From Acidimicrobiia bacterium (GTDB taxonomy: Bacteria; Actinomycetota; Acidimicrobiia; Spongiisociales; JAENVV01), in the NCBI GenBank assembly GCA_016650365.1, contig JAENVV010000102.1, forward strand, positions 1 to 56,790: a stretch of DNA of 56,790 bases, written 5' to 3'. The position numbers and the translations under genes are program-made. Below the pieces are notes generated by a model, which was not told where the DNA came from, did not search any database, and was given only the letters and a program-made list of their open reading frames with translations. Shown here in pieces: positions 9,092-17,779 of this stretch (within the stretch, counting starts at the first letter, position 1; each line of letters opens with the position of its first letter).

Positions 9092-10111
9092 ATGATTGGA
9101 ATCCTCACCGCCGGTGGCGACTGCCCCGGACTGAATGCGGTTATTCGCGGGGTGGTCTATCGAGCGCATCAAGCCGGACGGCCCTGCATTGGCATCCGGG
9201 ACGGCTGGAAAGGACTGATGGAGAACATCACCGTCGCGCTTGACCGCGATAGCGTCGATGACATCATGGGCTTGGGAGGGACCATTCTCGGGACCTCGCG
9301 AAAGGACCCCTACGTGCATGGCGATGGAATTGCGTCCATCATGCCAACGATCGAAGCCCACGGGATAGAGCAGGTCGTGGTGATCGGTGGCGAGGGCACG
9401 CTGGCATCGGCGCTCAAACTATTCAATGAAGGCCTCCCGGTCATCGGAGTACCCAAGACGATCGACAACGATATCGCCGCCACCGATGTCACGTTCGGTT
9501 TTCACACGGCCGTCCAAATCGCTACGGATGCGATTGACCGTCTGACAACGACGGCCGAGTCTCACAACCGTGTCATCCTCGTGGAGGTTATGGGCCGCCA
9601 TGCCGGGTGGATCGCCGCCTATGCCGGAATGGCATCCGGAGCCGATGCAGTCCTCGTACCTGAGGTCCCGTATGACCTCGACGAACTAGTCGATTTGCTG
9701 GCACGCCGCCATGAGCGGGGAAAGAACTACTCGATCGTCGTCGTCGCCGAAGGCGCCGCCCTACCCTCCGATCTCGACGCACCGACGCTCCAACGAGACG
9801 CCTATGGATTTGAGCGCCTCGGCGGCATATCGAACGTCCTGGCACCCGCAATCGAAGCGCGGTCGGGGTTCGAGACCCGGGTGACGGTACTCGGACACGT
9901 CCAACGGGGGGGCACGCCTACCGCCTACGACCGAATTCTGGCAACCCGATTCGGGGTCGCTGCCGCCGATCTGGCGATCACCAACCAAACCGGATTGATG
10001 GTGGCACTCCGGGGAGACGCCATCGTTCCGGTCTCTCTTGAAGAGGCGTGCTCCAGGGTCCGACTGCTCGATACCGAAATCTATCGGGTGGTCGAGACGT
10101 TCTTTGGCTAA
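9092..10111 (+). CDS. pfkA: ATP-type 6-phosphofructokinase (group III)
   Basis: A 339-residue phosphofructokinase starting MIGILTAGGDCPGLNAVIRG. The phosphoryl-donor motif is GGEGT at residues 99-103, with glycine at 102. PPi-dependent enzymes carry aspartate there, so ATP should be the donor. VPKTIDND (residues 120-127) has the lysine typical of actinobacterial group III enzymes, with catalytic D125. The MGRHAGW and HVQRGGTP sugar-phosphate motifs are also present. The frame is open to 9044, but homology begins at the ATG at 9092. It commits fructose 6-phosphate to glycolysis. Confidence 0.93.
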   Translation: MIGILTAGGDCPGLNAVIRGVVYRAHQAGRPCIGIRDGWKGLMENITVALDRDSVDDIMGLGGTILGTSRKDPYVHGDGIASIMPTIEAHGIEQVVVIGGEGTLASALKLFNEGLPVIGVPKTIDNDIAATDVTFGFHTAVQIATDAIDRLTTTAESHNRVILVEVMGRHAGWIAAYAGMASGADAVLVPEVPYDLDELVDLLARRHERGKNYSIVVVAEGAALPSDLDAPTLQRDAYGFERLGGISNVLAPAIEARSGFETRVTVLGHVQRGGTPTAYDRILATRFGVAAADLAITNQTGLMVALRGDAIVPVSLEEACSRVRLLDTEIYRVVETFFG

Positions 10112-10117
10112 CTCGAA

Positions 10118-11059
10118 CTACCCGTCCAACTCATCGAGGACTGCTTGCAGGTCCGGAGCCAATGGAGCGTCGATCTCCATGGTTTCGCCGGTGAATGGGT
10201 GTTCAAATACCAGTTGGTGAGCGTGCAAAAACATGCGCGGCATGCGGATCGGATCGGGTCCTGGCCGATACAGGCTGTCCCCTACGACCGAATGGTCAAT
10301 AGCCGCCATATGCACCCGGATTTGGTGGGTACGACCGGTCTCCAACTCAACCTCCAACAATGACAATTCGGGACTCAGCCATTCACGAATTCGCCGGTAA
10401 TGGGTCCTCGCGTACTTTCCATCAATGAGGACTGCCATCTTGGTAGCTGACCCCGGATCGCGAGCGATTGGTGCTTCGATCGTTCCTCGCTCGATGGGGA
10501 AAAGTCCGCTCACCAGGGTGGTGTAATGTCGATGCACGGATCGGGCCTTGATCTGGCGACTGAGTGCCACATGACTACGAGGCGTGAGCGCCACCATCAT
10601 TGCGCCGCTCGTATCCCGGTCCAACCGGTGGACAATCCCCCACCGGGGGTTCTCACCGACGCCGACAATGCCCGGATAGCGGGCCACCAATCCATTCACC
10701 AGCGTCCCTGAACGGTTACCGGCTCCGCGGTGAACCACCAGACCCGGCGGCTTGTTGATAACGGCCAGGTCGTCATCTTCGAACAGCACATCGAACACAA
10801 CATCGAAGTCCGCAGCAACCGTATCGTTGACCTGGTTCAGCGGTAGCCGGATCTGATCGCCGTCATTGACTTTGTCGGCGGGCCGGATCGGCTGACCATT
10901 CACCGTGACCAGGTTGTCGTCGATAAAGGCTCTGGCAATCGAGCGAGGCACCCCCGCCAAAGAAGCAATGACTTTGTCTACCCGCTGGCGATCCAGTGCG
11001 GCTGGAACCGCCATAACTCGAAAGTCATCCTCGGACAGGGCGGCCGGCTCAGTGTCCAT
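10118..11059 (-). CDS. rluD: RluD-type 23S rRNA pseudouridine synthase
   Basis: A 313-residue protein with an N-terminal S4 RNA-binding domain (RVDKVIASLAGVPRS...VNGQPI, about residues 26-75). A RluA/RluD catalytic domain follows. The signature HRLDRDTSG carries the catalytic D147, followed by KARSVHRHY and the GRTHQIRVH motif. It likely isomerises uridines in helix 69 of 23S rRNA. The start ATG overlaps the lspA stop by 11 nt, which supports a dksA-like/lspA/rluD transcription unit. It converges on pfkA with a 6-nt gap. Confidence 0.93.
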   Translation of the reverse strand: MDTEPAALSEDDFRVMAVPAALDRQRVDKVIASLAGVPRSIARAFIDDNLVTVNGQPIRPADKVNDGDQIRLPLNQVNDTVAADFDVVFDVLFEDDDLAVINKPPGLVVHRGAGNRSGTLVNGLVARYPGIVGVGENPRWGIVHRLDRDTSGAMMVALTPRSHVALSRQIKARSVHRHYTTLVSGLFPIERGTIEAPIARDPGSATKMAVLIDGKYARTHYRRIREWLSPELSLLEVELETGRTHQIRVHMAAIDHSVVGDSLYRPGPDPIRMPRMFLHAHQLVFEHPFTGETMEIDAPLAPDLQAVLDELDG

Positions 11060-11510
11060 CAGCTCGCCAGGCCATCCAGATCAGCAAAGCCGCCCCAACG
11101 GTTATGGATGAGTCGGCAATATTGAAATTTGGGAAGTTGGGAAGGCGTATCCAGTCGACGACAAACCCGGCAAGAAACCGATCGCTGTTGGTAATTCGAT
11201 CGACCAGATTCCCGGCCGCCCCGCCACCAACGAGGGCCAAACCAACAACCTCTGCGGTTCGGCTTGCCTGGGAGATCGCATACGAAACGATCCCGATCGC
11301 AACAACCGCCGCCATTCCAAGTACCATCCCGGCACCCGAACCGCGCAGTACCCCAAACGCCGCCCCGGTATTCTCCGCATACTCCCACGATAGGAAACCA
11401 GGAATCACCGTCATTGGGGAACCCTCCAGGTTGGTGCGAGCCCAGTATTTGGTCAACTGATCGGCCGCCACGACCGCCAACGCGATGAGCGCGGCCGTGC
11501 GTCCCCTCAC
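11049..11510 (-). CDS. lspA: Lipoprotein signal peptidase II
   Basis: A 153-residue, four-helix membrane aspartyl peptidase that removes signal peptides from prolipoproteins. Seen are the DQLTKYWA motif at the end of helix 1, NTGAAFGVL, the first catalytic aspartate in GNLVDRI and the second in FNIADSSITVG. I chose the GTG at 11510 because it overlaps the upstream stop as GTGA and gives a normal N terminus just before helix 1. An ATG at 11537 is an alternative that would add 9 residues. Confidence 0.9.
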   Translation of the reverse strand: MRGRTAALIALAVVAADQLTKYWARTNLEGSPMTVIPGFLSWEYAENTGAAFGVLRGSGAGMVLGMAAVVAIGIVSYAISQASRTAEVVGLALVGGGAAGNLVDRITNSDRFLAGFVVDWIRLPNFPNFNIADSSITVGAALLIWMAWRADGH

Positions 11511-11881
11511 GAGCGTTTCGAAGCGCAGCTCACGCATTCGGTGGCGTGAGGTAGAACCTCCAGCCGTTCGAGCGGAATCGAGACGCCGCAACCCTCACAT
11601 ATGCCGTACTTACCATCCCGCAGCCGAATCAGCGCGTACTGGGTCTTGGACAGCAGGTTCTGGAGGTTGCGATCAACCGAACGATCCTTCTCGTACTCGA
11701 AGGTCATCGATCCGCCCTCAGCCGTGGTCGGATCGGGCATACGCTCGGACGAAGTCTCGGAGATACGCGACTCCTCACGTTCCCGCACGTGCGTATCAAT
11801 GAGCGTCGACAGGCGCGCCTGTTCTGCTTCAAGCCTGGCTTGAAAGCGTTTGATTGTCTTGGGAGCCAATTCGCGGGTCAT
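11507..11881 (-). CDS. DksA/TraR-family C4 zinc-finger protein
   Basis: A 124-residue protein with a coiled-coil-like N-terminal half rich in Arg, Glu and Gln (residues 1-85). A C-terminal zinc finger, CEGCG...CVSCA, follows. The family either binds the RNA polymerase secondary channel, like DksA, or acts as a general stress protein. The acidic pair expected at the coiled-coil tip of true DksA (DxxDxA) is not seen, so the exact role is open. It lies upstream of lspA and overlaps it, and is divergent from ileS. Confidence 0.85.
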   Translation of the reverse strand: MTRELAPKTIKRFQARLEAEQARLSTLIDTHVREREESRISETSSERMPDPTTAEGGSMTFEYEKDRSVDRNLQNLLSKTQYALIRLRDGKYGICEGCGVSIPLERLEVLPHATECVSCASKRS

Positions 11882-12013
11882 AGGTACCTCCGAGCGTGAC
11901 CTGCAAAATTAGCACGAAGAACAGGCTATACGGTCATCTTGAACTGCGTTTTGACATCCGGACCGACGGGACCGCCTCCGGTTATTCCCGAACGACGCCA
12001 CCTCAAAGCCAGG

Positions 12014-12027
12014 TACCCTTATCCTCC
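12014..12027 (+). promoter_or_regulatory. Leaderless-type -10 box of ileS
   Basis: TACCCT (12014-12019) sits 8 nt before the ATG at 12028. No purine-rich SD lies between them. No T-box-like leader is visible in the 146 nt between the divergent genes. Confidence 0.4.
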
Positions 12028-15000
12028 ATGAATGAAGCAACCCCGTTTCGACGAATCGACAACCGACCTGATTTCCCCCATCTCGAACAGGAGATTCTGG
12101 AACTGTGGGACCGAACCGACGCATTTGTTCAGTCCGTCGAACTGAGGCCGCCGACCAATGAGTACACTTTTTACGACGGACCGCCGTTCCCGACCGGCAG
12201 CCCGCATTACGGTAATTTGCTGGCCGGGATCATCAAAGACATGGTGCCGCGCTATTGGACGATGCGCGGATACCGGGTCGAACGCCGCTTCGGGTGGGAT
12301 ACCCACGGGCTTCCCATCGAAATGGAAGTCGAGAAACGGATTGGTATCTCCGGACCACGAGCCATTGCCGAATATGGCGTCGACAAATACAACGAAGCCT
12401 GCCGGGCCGAGGTGCAAACCAATACCGAGAACTGGGAAAGAATCACCCGTCGTATAGGGCGATGGATCGATTTCGAGAACGATTACAAGACCATGGACCT
12501 CGACTTCATGGAGTCCGTATGGTGGGTATTCCGCCAACTCTGGGACAAGGGCTTGATCTACAAAGCCTCCAAGGTGTTGCCCTATTCGGTGGGAGCGACG
12601 ACGCCGCTCTCGAACTTCGAAGCCAACCTCGATTACCGCGACGTTGACGATCCGTCGATAACTGTTCGACTCGAAATCATCGAGGACCATGGCCCGGCCC
12701 TGGCCGGCGATTGGCTGCTTATCTGGACCACCACGCCGTGGACCCTGCCATCGAACCTGGCCGTGGCGGTTGCCGAGGACCTCGTATACGGTGCCGTCGT
12801 CGACCCCGATGGGCGCCGACAATGGATGGCGGTCGACCGGGTGGAATCGCTGTTCGGCGAAGCAGGCACAGTCTCAGAAACTGCCCGGGGTACCGAACTG
12901 CTCGGAGTCTCTTATCGACCCCCCTTTGACTACTTCGGTGAAGAGCGTGATCGGGGCGCATTCCGGGTGATCTCATCACCGGACGTGACCACCGAGGAAG
13001 GTACCGGCCTCGTGCACATGGCCCCGGCCTTCGGTGAGGCTGACTTCTTCGCCCTTCAGAACGCCGGACTCGATGTCCTCGTCGACCCCGTTGATGCGGA
13101 AGGGCGTTTCACCGAGGCGGTGCCCGAAGTGGCCGGCATGGATGTCAAGGAGGCTGATGCTGTTCTCATCCGGATGCTCAAGAGTGGCGGCCTGCTCGTC
13201 GACCAACGGACCATCAACCATTCTTACCCGTTTTGCTGGCGGACCGGCACACCCCTGATCTATAAGGCGATTCCGACGTGGTTCGTAGCCGTCGAGCAGA
13301 TCAAGGACCGAATGGTCGAGCTCAACAATACGATTCACTGGGTGCCCGATCACATCGGCTCGAAACGGTTCGGCAACTGGCTTGAGGGAGCGCGAGACTG
13401 GGCGATCAGTCGCAATCGATATTGGGGTAGTGCCATTCCGGTCTGGGAATGCGATACCGGTGACCACCTCGTTTGCGTCGGATCTGTCGAAGAACTCTTC
13501 GAACTTTCCGGCGTGCGACTCGACGATATCCACAAACACTTCGTGGACAACGTCGACTTCCCGTGCTCCGAGTGTGCGGGAACCATGCACCGAATTCCTG
13601 AAGTTCTGGATTGCTGGTTCGAATCTGGTTCGATGCCCTTCGCCCAGATCCATTACCCGTTTGAAAACGAGGAACGGTTTGCCAGTCGTTTCCCGGCCAA
13701 CTTCATTGCCGAAGGCATCGACCAGACCCGCGGATGGTTCTATACGCTCGTCGTGCTGTCGGTGGCACTGCAAGATGAGGTGCCTTTCAGGAACTGTGTT
13801 GTCAATGGCCACATCCTTGCCCAAGACGGTCGGAAAATGTCCAAGAGTCTCAAAAACTACGAGGATCCCGACGTCCTGCTCAATCAGTACGGTGCCGACG
13901 CATTGCGGACCTACCTTATCGACTCACCGGTGCTGCGAGGCGAGCCGATGCGTTTCACGGAATCGGGCCTCCGCGAGGTGATTCGATCGGTCATGATCCC
14001 GTTGTGGAATGCCTACTCGTTTTTTACTACCTATGCGGAGGCCGATGCCATCACGTTGGCTGACATAGAGCGGGCGCCTGATCCAGCCGATCGGCCCGAA
14101 ATTGACCGGTGGATTCTCTCGGCGCTCCAGACCCTGATCGCCAATGTCAACGAACAGATGGAGGGTTACTACCTTTACGCCGTCATCAAACCGACTCTGG
14201 CCTTCATCGATGATCTGACGAACTGGTACATCCGGCGGTCCCGGAGGCGGTTCTGGCGGGAGAAGAGCGAGGACGATGCCGACAAGCTTGCCGCCTTCGC
14301 CACACTGTATGAGGTTTTGACAACGTTTGCCAAGGTCCTGGCGCCCGTGCTGCCGTTTATCACCGAGCAGATGTATCAGGGCCTGGTGGCCGAACACCAA
14401 CCGGATGCTCCAGTCAGCGTTCATCACTGCGATTTCCCCATGGCCGATGAAAAGCTCAGAGATCCCCAGCTCGAGAGCGATATGGAATCGGTGAGAACCA
14501 CCGTGCGCCTCGGTCACAGTCTCCGGAAGCAGTCGAATATCCGGGTACGCCAACCGCTTCAGAGCGTGACGATCGTGACAAACGACGAGTGGGTAGCCGC
14601 CTCGGTATTGGGACACACCGAACTCATCGATGAAGAACTGAACGTCAAAGAAGTCCTGGCTTCCCACGACGAAGAAGCGCTCGTGTCATTTTCGGCCAAA
14701 GCCAACTTCAAGATTCTGGGGCCGAGGCTAGGAGCAAAGATGAAAGACCTGGCAGCTGCCGTCGCGGTCCTCGGTCACACAGAAATCCTCGATCTCCAGG
14801 CTGGATCGGCCATCGAGGTCGCCGGAGAAAAGATCACCGTTGCTGACGTCATCATCGAGCGAACCCCCCGGCCGGGCGTGGTCGTGGCGAGCGAAGGCAA
14901 TCTCTCGGTCGCCCTGGACACGGCCCTGACCGAGGGTCTTCGGTCAGAGGGCATGGCACGCGAGATGGTGTCGGTTGTTCAGAAAATGCGTCGGGAGCAA

Positions 15001-15201
15001 GACCTTGCGGTAACCGACCGAATCAACCTCACCTGGGAGACCGATGATCAGGAGCTCGCCAAAGCCTTCGAGGAATTCGCCGACATGATCAAATCAGAAA
15101 CGCTGGCGACGACCTTCACGTATCGCGAGCACCCTGGGGAACCAGCCAACATGACTGTGGATGGGCGACCCATCCACCTGCTCGTCAGCATCGACGCCTA
15201 G
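12028..15201 (+). CDS. ileS: Isoleucyl-tRNA synthetase, eukaryote-like type (IleRS2)
   Basis: A 1057-residue class Ia synthetase. The nucleotide-binding signature is HYGN at residues 60-63 and KMSKS is at 603-607. Between them lies the CP1 editing domain with the WTTTPWTLPSN motif. The length, the PHYG context and the long C-terminal region match the IleRS2 type found in many actinobacteria and associated with mupirocin tolerance. The frame is open to 11896, but homology starts at the ATG at 12028. Its stop shares CTAG with the convergent divIVA stop (4-nt overlap). Confidence 0.96.
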   Translation: MNEATPFRRIDNRPDFPHLEQEILELWDRTDAFVQSVELRPPTNEYTFYDGPPFPTGSPHYGNLLAGIIKDMVPRYWTMRGYRVERRFGWDTHGLPIEMEVEKRIGISGPRAIAEYGVDKYNEACRAEVQTNTENWERITRRIGRWIDFENDYKTMDLDFMESVWWVFRQLWDKGLIYKASKVLPYSVGATTPLSNFEANLDYRDVDDPSITVRLEIIEDHGPALAGDWLLIWTTTPWTLPSNLAVAVAEDLVYGAVVDPDGRRQWMAVDRVESLFGEAGTVSETARGTELLGVSYRPPFDYFGEERDRGAFRVISSPDVTTEEGTGLVHMAPAFGEADFFALQNAGLDVLVDPVDAEGRFTEAVPEVAGMDVKEADAVLIRMLKSGGLLVDQRTINHSYPFCWRTGTPLIYKAIPTWFVAVEQIKDRMVELNNTIHWVPDHIGSKRFGNWLEGARDWAISRNRYWGSAIPVWECDTGDHLVCVGSVEELFELSGVRLDDIHKHFVDNVDFPCSECAGTMHRIPEVLDCWFESGSMPFAQIHYPFENEERFASRFPANFIAEGIDQTRGWFYTLVVLSVALQDEVPFRNCVVNGHILAQDGRKMSKSLKNYEDPDVLLNQYGADALRTYLIDSPVLRGEPMRFTESGLREVIRSVMIPLWNAYSFFTTYAEADAITLADIERAPDPADRPEIDRWILSALQTLIANVNEQMEGYYLYAVIKPTLAFIDDLTNWYIRRSRRRFWREKSEDDADKLAAFATLYEVLTTFAKVLAPVLPFITEQMYQGLVAEHQPDAPVSVHHCDFPMADEKLRDPQLESDMESVRTTVRLGHSLRKQSNIRVRQPLQSVTIVTNDEWVAASVLGHTELIDEELNVKEVLASHDEEALVSFSAKANFKILGPRLGAKMKDLAAAVAVLGHTEILDLQAGSAIEVAGEKITVADVIIERTPRPGVVVASEGNLSVALDTALTEGLRSEGMAREMVSVVQKMRREQDLAVTDRINLTWETDDQELAKAFEEFADMIKSETLATTFTYREHPGEPANMTVDGRPIHLLVSIDA

Positions 15202-16211
15202 GACTCCCGCTCCCAGGGCCGCCGACGCGGCTCAGGAGTCGGTTCATGGGCGTCATCAACTGGCTCCTCGGCCGTCCACTCGGCCGGCGTATCAAGGTCC
15301 GACTCGTCGAGAGACCAGTCAGCATCGTCGTCCGTTATGGCAGCGGGGATCTCCCCTGTCGCAAAATCTGAATTGGATGCCGCCATCCCGCGGCCAGGCA
15401 GTGGCTCATTCGGAGAGGTCAGCCAACCACCCGACGAGGGAGCAAACGTCGACGGTTCTGCATCAGCCCGATGTGAACCGAACGTCGGCAACTCCTCGGT
15501 CGGGGTGCTTTCAGTGCGAACTTCGTCAACATCGATCGGCGCCGGTTCCTCCAGCTCCTCGAACACCTCAGGGTCCGGCACATCGGATTCAAGATCTTCA
15601 GGTTCGGACGCTTCGAACACCTCGAAACCCGAATCGGAACTCGCCTCACCACCCGCCGATGCGAATGGGGGGATATGGGCGGCGACCTCTTCGGCCGAAC
15701 TCAACTCGGCGACCCTCTCCGACAGCGAAGGCCGGGACGGAGATGGTTCCTGCATCGAGGCAAGATCCGTATCGAGGCTCTCGAGATCCGGCAGCACTCC
15801 TTTGGCGAAGGCCCGCATCCGGGCTTTCATGTCCGAAACGCTTGAGCGAAGGTCAGCCAATTCAATCCGCAACGCATCGCGCTCTCTTACCTGGTCGGCT
15901 GAGATCTCGACCGCCTGAGCGCTCGCTTCGGAGACCAAACGTTCGCCCTCAACACGAGCTTCGGCAACGATCTCATCAGCGGTACGCTGAGCGGCGACGA
16001 ACGCTCGACGCATGGCGACCTCTGTTTCGCGGTTCGCCTGAAGCTGCTCCTCGAGCACGGACACCCGCTCATCGGCGTCCCGTAGGCGCTGATCATATTC
16101 CTTCATGGATGAAACAACCTCGTCAAGGAACGCGTCGACCTCACCTTCGTCGTAGCCTCGCAAGGAAACTCGGAACGTTTGCTGCGTGATGTCAATCGGG
16201 TTTAGCGGCAT
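15198..16211 (-). CDS. divIVA: DivIVA/Wag31-family polar growth and division protein
   Basis: A 337-residue protein. The N terminus (ITQQTFRVSLRGYDEGEVDA) is the classic DivIVA membrane-binding motif. A coiled coil of about residues 30-150 rich in Glu, Arg and Ala follows. Residues 150-337 form a long, acidic, low-complexity Ser/Glu/Asp/Pro tail that is probably disordered. In actinobacteria DivIVA binds negatively curved membrane and organises cell-wall synthesis at poles and septa. The gene is last in the dcw transcription unit, with an SD (GGAGAA) upstream. A perfect hairpin lies between it and yggT. Confidence 0.9.
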   Translation of the reverse strand: MPLNPIDITQQTFRVSLRGYDEGEVDAFLDEVVSSMKEYDQRLRDADERVSVLEEQLQANRETEVAMRRAFVAAQRTADEIVAEARVEGERLVSEASAQAVEISADQVRERDALRIELADLRSSVSDMKARMRAFAKGVLPDLESLDTDLASMQEPSPSRPSLSERVAELSSAEEVAAHIPPFASAGGEASSDSGFEVFEASEPEDLESDVPDPEVFEELEEPAPIDVDEVRTESTPTEELPTFGSHRADAEPSTFAPSSGGWLTSPNEPLPGRGMAASNSDFATGEIPAAITDDDADWSLDESDLDTPAEWTAEEPVDDAHEPTPEPRRRPWERES

Positions 16212-16240
16212 GTGTCATTCTCCATGGTCAAGATCTTAGC

Positions 16241-16258
16241 CAGGGGTTCCAACCCCTG
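16241..16258 (-). repeat. Perfect 18-nt inverted repeat between yggT and divIVA
   Basis: CAGGGGTT and AACCCCTG flank a 2-nt centre, making an 8-bp stem (7 bp with a 4-nt loop in RNA). It lies 8 nt after the yggT stop on the mRNA. No T-tract follows, so it may be an mRNA-processing or attenuation hairpin, or an operator, rather than a full terminator. Confidence 0.5.
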
Positions 16259-16266
16259 CCGGTGGG

Positions 16267-16536
16267 TCAACATCCAATAACCGCCTGCAGAATATTCAGG
16301 GCGATGATGACGATGATCGGGCTCAAATCAAGCATCGCCGAGCCGACTCGAATGGGTTTGACGACCATCCTGATCCTGGCAAGTACCGGATCCACCAGGC
16401 GACTGAAAAGTCGCCATACGCGATTGGCTACATGGTCCGACGGCAACTGCCCGATCATGACGACATACGACAGGATAATCGAGACGATCATGATGCCGAT
16501 GTACGCCGTGGCGGCGTAACAAACGAATTGAATCAT
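16267..16536 (-). CDS. yggT: YggT-family membrane protein
   Basis: An 89-residue integral membrane protein with two hydrophobic helices around residues 2-30 and 63-89. It carries the family pattern ILSYVVMIGQLP...FSRLVDPVLARIR between them. YggT proteins are encoded next to sepF and divIVA in many Gram-positive bacteria and are implicated in septum or envelope functions and osmotic stress. The biochemical role is unknown. The start overlaps the sepF stop (TAATG). Confidence 0.9.
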   Translation of the reverse strand: MIQFVCYAATAYIGIMIVSIILSYVVMIGQLPSDHVANRVWRLFSRLVDPVLARIRMVVKPIRVGSAMLDLSPIIVIIALNILQAVIGC

Positions 16537-17108
16537 TAGATATCAGGATCGAGATCAAAGAGTCCGAGTGACGCAAGGCGACGCTTCTCGTCGCGGCCGA
16601 TCGAGACACGCGGTGGTGAAATGAGGATGACACCGTCGCTGATCTTTCGCATGGAGCCATCCAAGGAATACGTCAATCCCGTCGAGAAATCGATGATTCG
16701 ACGAACCATTTCGGGTTCCGTCGTTCGTAAATCCAACACCACAGGTTCTCGCTCCCGGATCCGGTCGGCAAGGATCTTCGCATCGTCAAAGTCGGAGACA
16801 ACCACAATTTGCGTTCTACCGTCTGGACTCGACATTGGCCGCACCGCAGCCAGGTCACCCCGGTCCGATGAGGATCGACGCGCCGACGGAGGCGGCTCTA
16901 CCCTTCGACCGATTACCTCACCTGGCGCCGTCATCGGAGCCTGGCGACCGGAACCACCGACCCGGCCACTCGGGCGCGAAACGGCCGAACGTTCGGGATG
17001 CGGGGCGGCTTCGACGTGACGCGGCCCGGCAACAACTTCCTCATCGGTCAACTGGTCCTCATCGACCAGGCCGAGCCACACCAAACCTTTTTGAAACACA
17101 GAAGCCAC
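16536..17108 (-). CDS. sepF: SepF, membrane anchor for FtsZ
   Basis: A 190-residue protein. Its N-terminal amphipathic segment (ASVFQKGLVWLGLVDED) would bind membrane. A variable Pro/Arg/Ser linker spans residues 25-95. The C-terminal SepF domain (TQIVVVSDFDDAKILADRIR to RKISDGVILISPP) binds the FtsZ tail. With ftsA absent, SepF is the expected sole FtsZ tether here. The start is GTG, with GGGGAGG 7 nt upstream. Confidence 0.93.
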   Translation of the reverse strand: MASVFQKGLVWLGLVDEDQLTDEEVVAGPRHVEAAPHPERSAVSRPSGRVGGSGRQAPMTAPGEVIGRRVEPPPSARRSSSDRGDLAAVRPMSSPDGRTQIVVVSDFDDAKILADRIREREPVVLDLRTTEPEMVRRIIDFSTGLTYSLDGSMRKISDGVILISPPRVSIGRDEKRRLASLGLFDLDPDI

Positions 17109-17125
17109 CGTGGACCTCCCCTCGT

Positions 17126-17779
17126 CTAACTCGTTCTATCGCCAAAGATAGCCGACCCGACGCGGATAATTGTCGCACCCGCCTCGATGGCCACTTCAAA
17201 ATCCTGTGACATACCCATCGATAGTTCCCTGACCGCCTTGTGGTTAAGTGAATCCCGAACATCTCGAAGCCGCTCGAACCAGGCTCGAGCCTCGTTCTGG
17301 TCGCTCGAAGGTGGCGGAATGGCCATGAGTCCCACGAGGGGGAGCCCCAGTTCTTCACATGCCTCCACGGCACCACGGACTGCCTCGACCTGAAAGCCAT
17401 GTTTGGTTGCCTCACCGCCCAGCTTGACCTGCAGGAGCGCCGGCGGTGCCTGACCGGGTCCCTTCATCCAGGCGGCCGCCAATTCGATTCGGTCAAGGCT
17501 ATGCAACATCGCCACGGCCGGCCTCACCTGCCGGATCTTGTTGCGCTGCAGCGGGCCGATGAAGTGCCATTCGACGTCTGGTCCGACGGCTCCATACTTG
17601 ACTGCCAGCTCCTGGGCTCGACTCTCGCCGAACACGCGTTGACCGGCCCGATAGGCTTCCTGAAGCTTCTCGATCGGTTGCCCCTTCGAAACGGCGACCA
17701 ACTGCACCGACTCACGTGGTCGACCCGCTCGTTCACAGGCGGCGACAATCCGCTTCTCTACCTCCTCAAGACCCCTCAT
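17126..17779 (-). CDS. yggS: YggS/PLPBP-family pyridoxal phosphate homeostasis protein
   Basis: A 217-residue alanine-racemase-fold PLP-binding protein. The cofactor lysine is in LVAVSKGQP, followed by FGESRAQEL, WHFIGPLQRNK and the C-terminal SMGMSQDFEVAIEAGATIIRVG motif. It buffers free PLP and is a standard neighbour of sepF. I chose the ATG at 17779 because it overlaps the pgeF stop as ATGA. A GTG 9 nt further upstream is an alternative. Confidence 0.93.
   Translation of the reverse strand: MRGLEEVEKRIVAACERAGRPRESVQLVAVSKGQPIEKLQEAYRAGQRVFGESRAQELAVKYGAVGPDVEWHFIGPLQRNKIRQVRPAVAMLHSLDRIELAAAWMKGPGQAPPALLQVKLGGEATKHGFQVEAVRGAVEACEELGLPLVGLMAIPPPSSDQNEARAWFERLRDVRDSLNHKAVRELSMGMSQDFEVAIEAGATIIRVGSAIFGDRTS

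Noticed and set aside
12019-14667. Three long minus-strand open frames under ileS
   Set aside because: ileS is unambiguous on the plus strand. The antisense frames show no family pattern and reflect codon bias.
15161-16189. 342-residue plus-strand frame across divIVA
   Set aside because: It is very rich in Arg, Pro and Ser, it is antisense to a canonical DivIVA, and it begins inside the end of ileS.
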